From an uncultured Lachnospiraceae bacterium (lineage in GTDB: Bacteria > Bacillota > Clostridia > Lachnospirales > Lachnospiraceae), in assembly GCA_947566645.1 (NCBI GenBank), contig CANOKL010000026.1, forward strand, positions 1-55,090: a stretch of DNA of 55,090 nt. Reading direction: 5' to 3'. Under the pieces are notes generated by a model. That model had not been told where the DNA came from. It ran no database searches and worked only from the letters and a program-made list of their open reading frames with translations. Shown piece after piece: positions 53,929 to 55,090 of the stretch (its first letter is position 1; each line of letters begins with the position of its first letter). The position numbers were made by a program, and so were the translations under genes.

Positions 53929-54381
53929 TTAAATTTCCTTAGATAAGAAAAGCTCCATTGGCTGTTTATATCCGGGTGTGTCAATAACAAGACCGCCACA
54001 ATCCTTATAGCCTAGTTTTCTGTAAAAATGCTGGGCAGTTTCATCAACTTGTGTAGATGTTAAAAGCATACCATAGCCTTGAGACTTCATATCGTTTTCC
54101 CAATATTCTACGAGCATTTTTCCATAACCTTGTCGCTGATACTTGCAGTCTATGGACAGCATTGTACAAAATGGTATGTTATCCCAAAAAAGATTGTATC
54201 TTAGTAAGCCGACAGGTTTGTTATTGTCTAGCAGAATGTATCCTCTTCTATCATTGACTTTATTGTCAAATTCTTGTTCTGGCAAATGCTTATCAAGTTG
54301 ATGCCAGAATGTTTGATCTTCCTTTTGTACATATCTTATTTCTAACACTTTGTATACCCCTTCAGTATCATCTTTTGCCAT
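53929..54381 (-). CDS. GNAT family N-acetyltransferase
   Basis: A 150-residue acetyltransferase. The acetyl-CoA loop is CKYQRQGYGKMLVEYW (Q-x-x-G-x-G), and FYRKLGYKDCGGLVIDTPGYKQP is the typical end. The substrate is unknown. Upstream, 84 bases of AT-rich DNA separate it from a transposase remnant. The AT-rich base use of this stretch differs from the housekeeping genes, suggesting recent gain. Confidence 0.88.
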   Translation of the reverse strand: MAKDDTEGVYKVLEIRYVQKEDQTFWHQLDKHLPEQEFDNKVNDRRGYILLDNNKPVGLLRYNLFWDNIPFCTMLSIDCKYQRQGYGKMLVEYWENDMKSQGYGMLLTSTQVDETAQHFYRKLGYKDCGGLVIDTPGYKQPMELFLSKEI

Positions 54382-54464
54382 TTCGGTTTAAAATCATCAC
54401 AAATCCATTCTAGCATTTTTATGTAGCATATGCAATACTATCAGCACTTTACAACTTTTTATAA

Positions 54465-54902
54465 TTAGCCGCACTTCAGACGGATTCGTTCCCCGTGGAT
54501 CCGCGGCCTGCCGCGTTTCCCTGTCCGTTCTCCGGGAAAGTCATATAATACCGTGTCAACACGCACATTACAGATCATTTCAAAATTCGGGAACTCGTTT
54601 ACCAGTCCGGGGACTGTTTTTTTCGGATACCAACTGTCACACAGCAGGATCACCTGATTACAGGAAGCAAGTGCAGGCATTACGGAACGGACCATCTGTG
54701 CGGCCAGTTCCAGTTTCGATTCCTTTTTTGTCCACAGGCGGTACCCTAAAGGTACGAAGAGATACACGGTATCTTTAGGGGAGGAGGCGGGCACATGGAG
54801 TACGACACTGACAAAACAGTGCTCATTTAAATAATTGGATCCATTATGCGCAGCATGGTCAAAGAGTTTCGTACGGATTTCTTTATAGGATTTGTTGACG
54901 CT
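54465..54902 (-). pseudogene. truncated DDE-type transposase
   Basis: The frame reads KSYKEIRTKLFDHAAHNGS, VILLCDSWYPKKTVPGLV and GKRGRPRIHGERI, which is the middle part of a DDE transposase (LCDSWYxK and the GRPRxxGERI basic block are typical). Both ends are missing. The frame runs upstream to 55070 but that part has no transposase likeness. The IS family cannot be fixed by eye. Confidence 0.65.
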
Positions 54903-54983
54903 TATACTATACAATAAAAAGTGATGATTGTATGTATTTTTTATCAAGAATTTTTGAAAATCTTGTAAAGTGCTGTATAGATG

Positions 54984-55012
54984 TTGAAAGGGGGACGGAT
55001 GAAGGTTATAAT
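54984..55012 (+). promoter_or_regulatory. sigma-A promoter of the gene at the right edge
   Basis: TTGAAA at 54984-54989, a 17-base spacer and TATAAT at 55007-55012, 23 bases before the start codon at 55036. Confidence 0.75.
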
Positions 55013-55035
55013 GTAGAATACGAAAGGAGGATTTC

Positions 55036-55090
55036 ATGGCTAAGAAGTTGGAAATAGAAAAAATTGACAATGATAAAGCTTATGAACGAC
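55036..55090 (+). CDS. partial gene running off the right edge
   Basis: ATG at 55036 follows GAAAGGAGG. The first 18 residues are MAKKLEIEKIDNDKAYER, charged and mostly helical. It is too short to name. Position next to a transposase remnant hints at a mobile or accessory gene. Confidence 0.6.
   Translation, partial: MAKKLEIEKIDNDKAYER

Overview
The window reads as chromosome from a Firmicutes of class Clostridia, most likely a gut Lachnospiraceae (Dorea, Mediterraneibacter or Clostridium scindens type). Support comes from strong AGGAGG ribosome binding sites, sigma-A promoters, a T-box and a THF riboswitch, a CIRCE-controlled hrcA-grpE-dnaK-dnaJ operon, a DUF3793 protein, a cysteine-inserted IlvB and the general codon style. 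The species cannot be fixed from the sequence alone.

Layout. 0-5 kb: start of a nitroreductase, an XRE-TPR regulator, a SymE-like toxin ORF overlapped by a perfect opposing promoter, a ribbon-helix-helix protein, then hisS and aspS. 5-12 kb: tRNA-Gly(GCC), a MATE exporter, a THF riboswitch with folT, a MarR regulator, DUF3793, and a thyA-folA-glycosyltransferase operon, so much of this part concerns folate. 12-19.7 kb: a sulfate operon made of cysD, a cysN-cysC fusion broken by one in-frame TAA, a PAPS-type sulfotransferase, and the transporter genes sbp, cysT, cysW and a short cysA. No PAPS or sulfite reductase is present, so the operon looks built for sulfating a product, perhaps a cell-surface glycan, and not for cysteine synthesis. 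This is the best candidate for an undescribed system in the window.

19.7-25 kb: a MacB/Bce-like ABC exporter with its OmpR-type two-component system; both transcription units carry the same ATCACA-N4-TGTGAT palindrome. 25-29.5 kb: T-box-controlled ilvB-ilvN, then ilvE. 29.5-32 kb: a hipB-hipA-GNAT operon behind a MITE-like element. 32-35.7 kb: an ECF sigma factor, a membrane protein and an ABC-2 exporter. 35.7-41 kb: the heat-shock operon. 41-46.3 kb: an ABC-2 exporter divergent from a NarL-type two-component system. 46.3-51.4 kb: an alcohol dehydrogenase, a second MATE exporter, RidA, an Mrp ATPase and a TipA-like MerR regulator. 51.5-55 kb: a decayed accessory zone with remnants of a toxin, a KilA-N protein, a RACo-like protein, a LysR regulator and a transposase, plus small unknown genes and a GNAT.

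The intergenic DNA is unusually rich in dispersed palindromes. One family has GTTACTAT / ATAGTAAC ends, often nested around other hairpins. A second is a GGGGACGGGG terminator-like repeat that even supplies the last codons of two convergent genes. Two larger elements of about 190-230 nt have perfect inverted arms and a shared CTAAGT...CGGCG core; these could be structured RNAs or miniature mobile elements.
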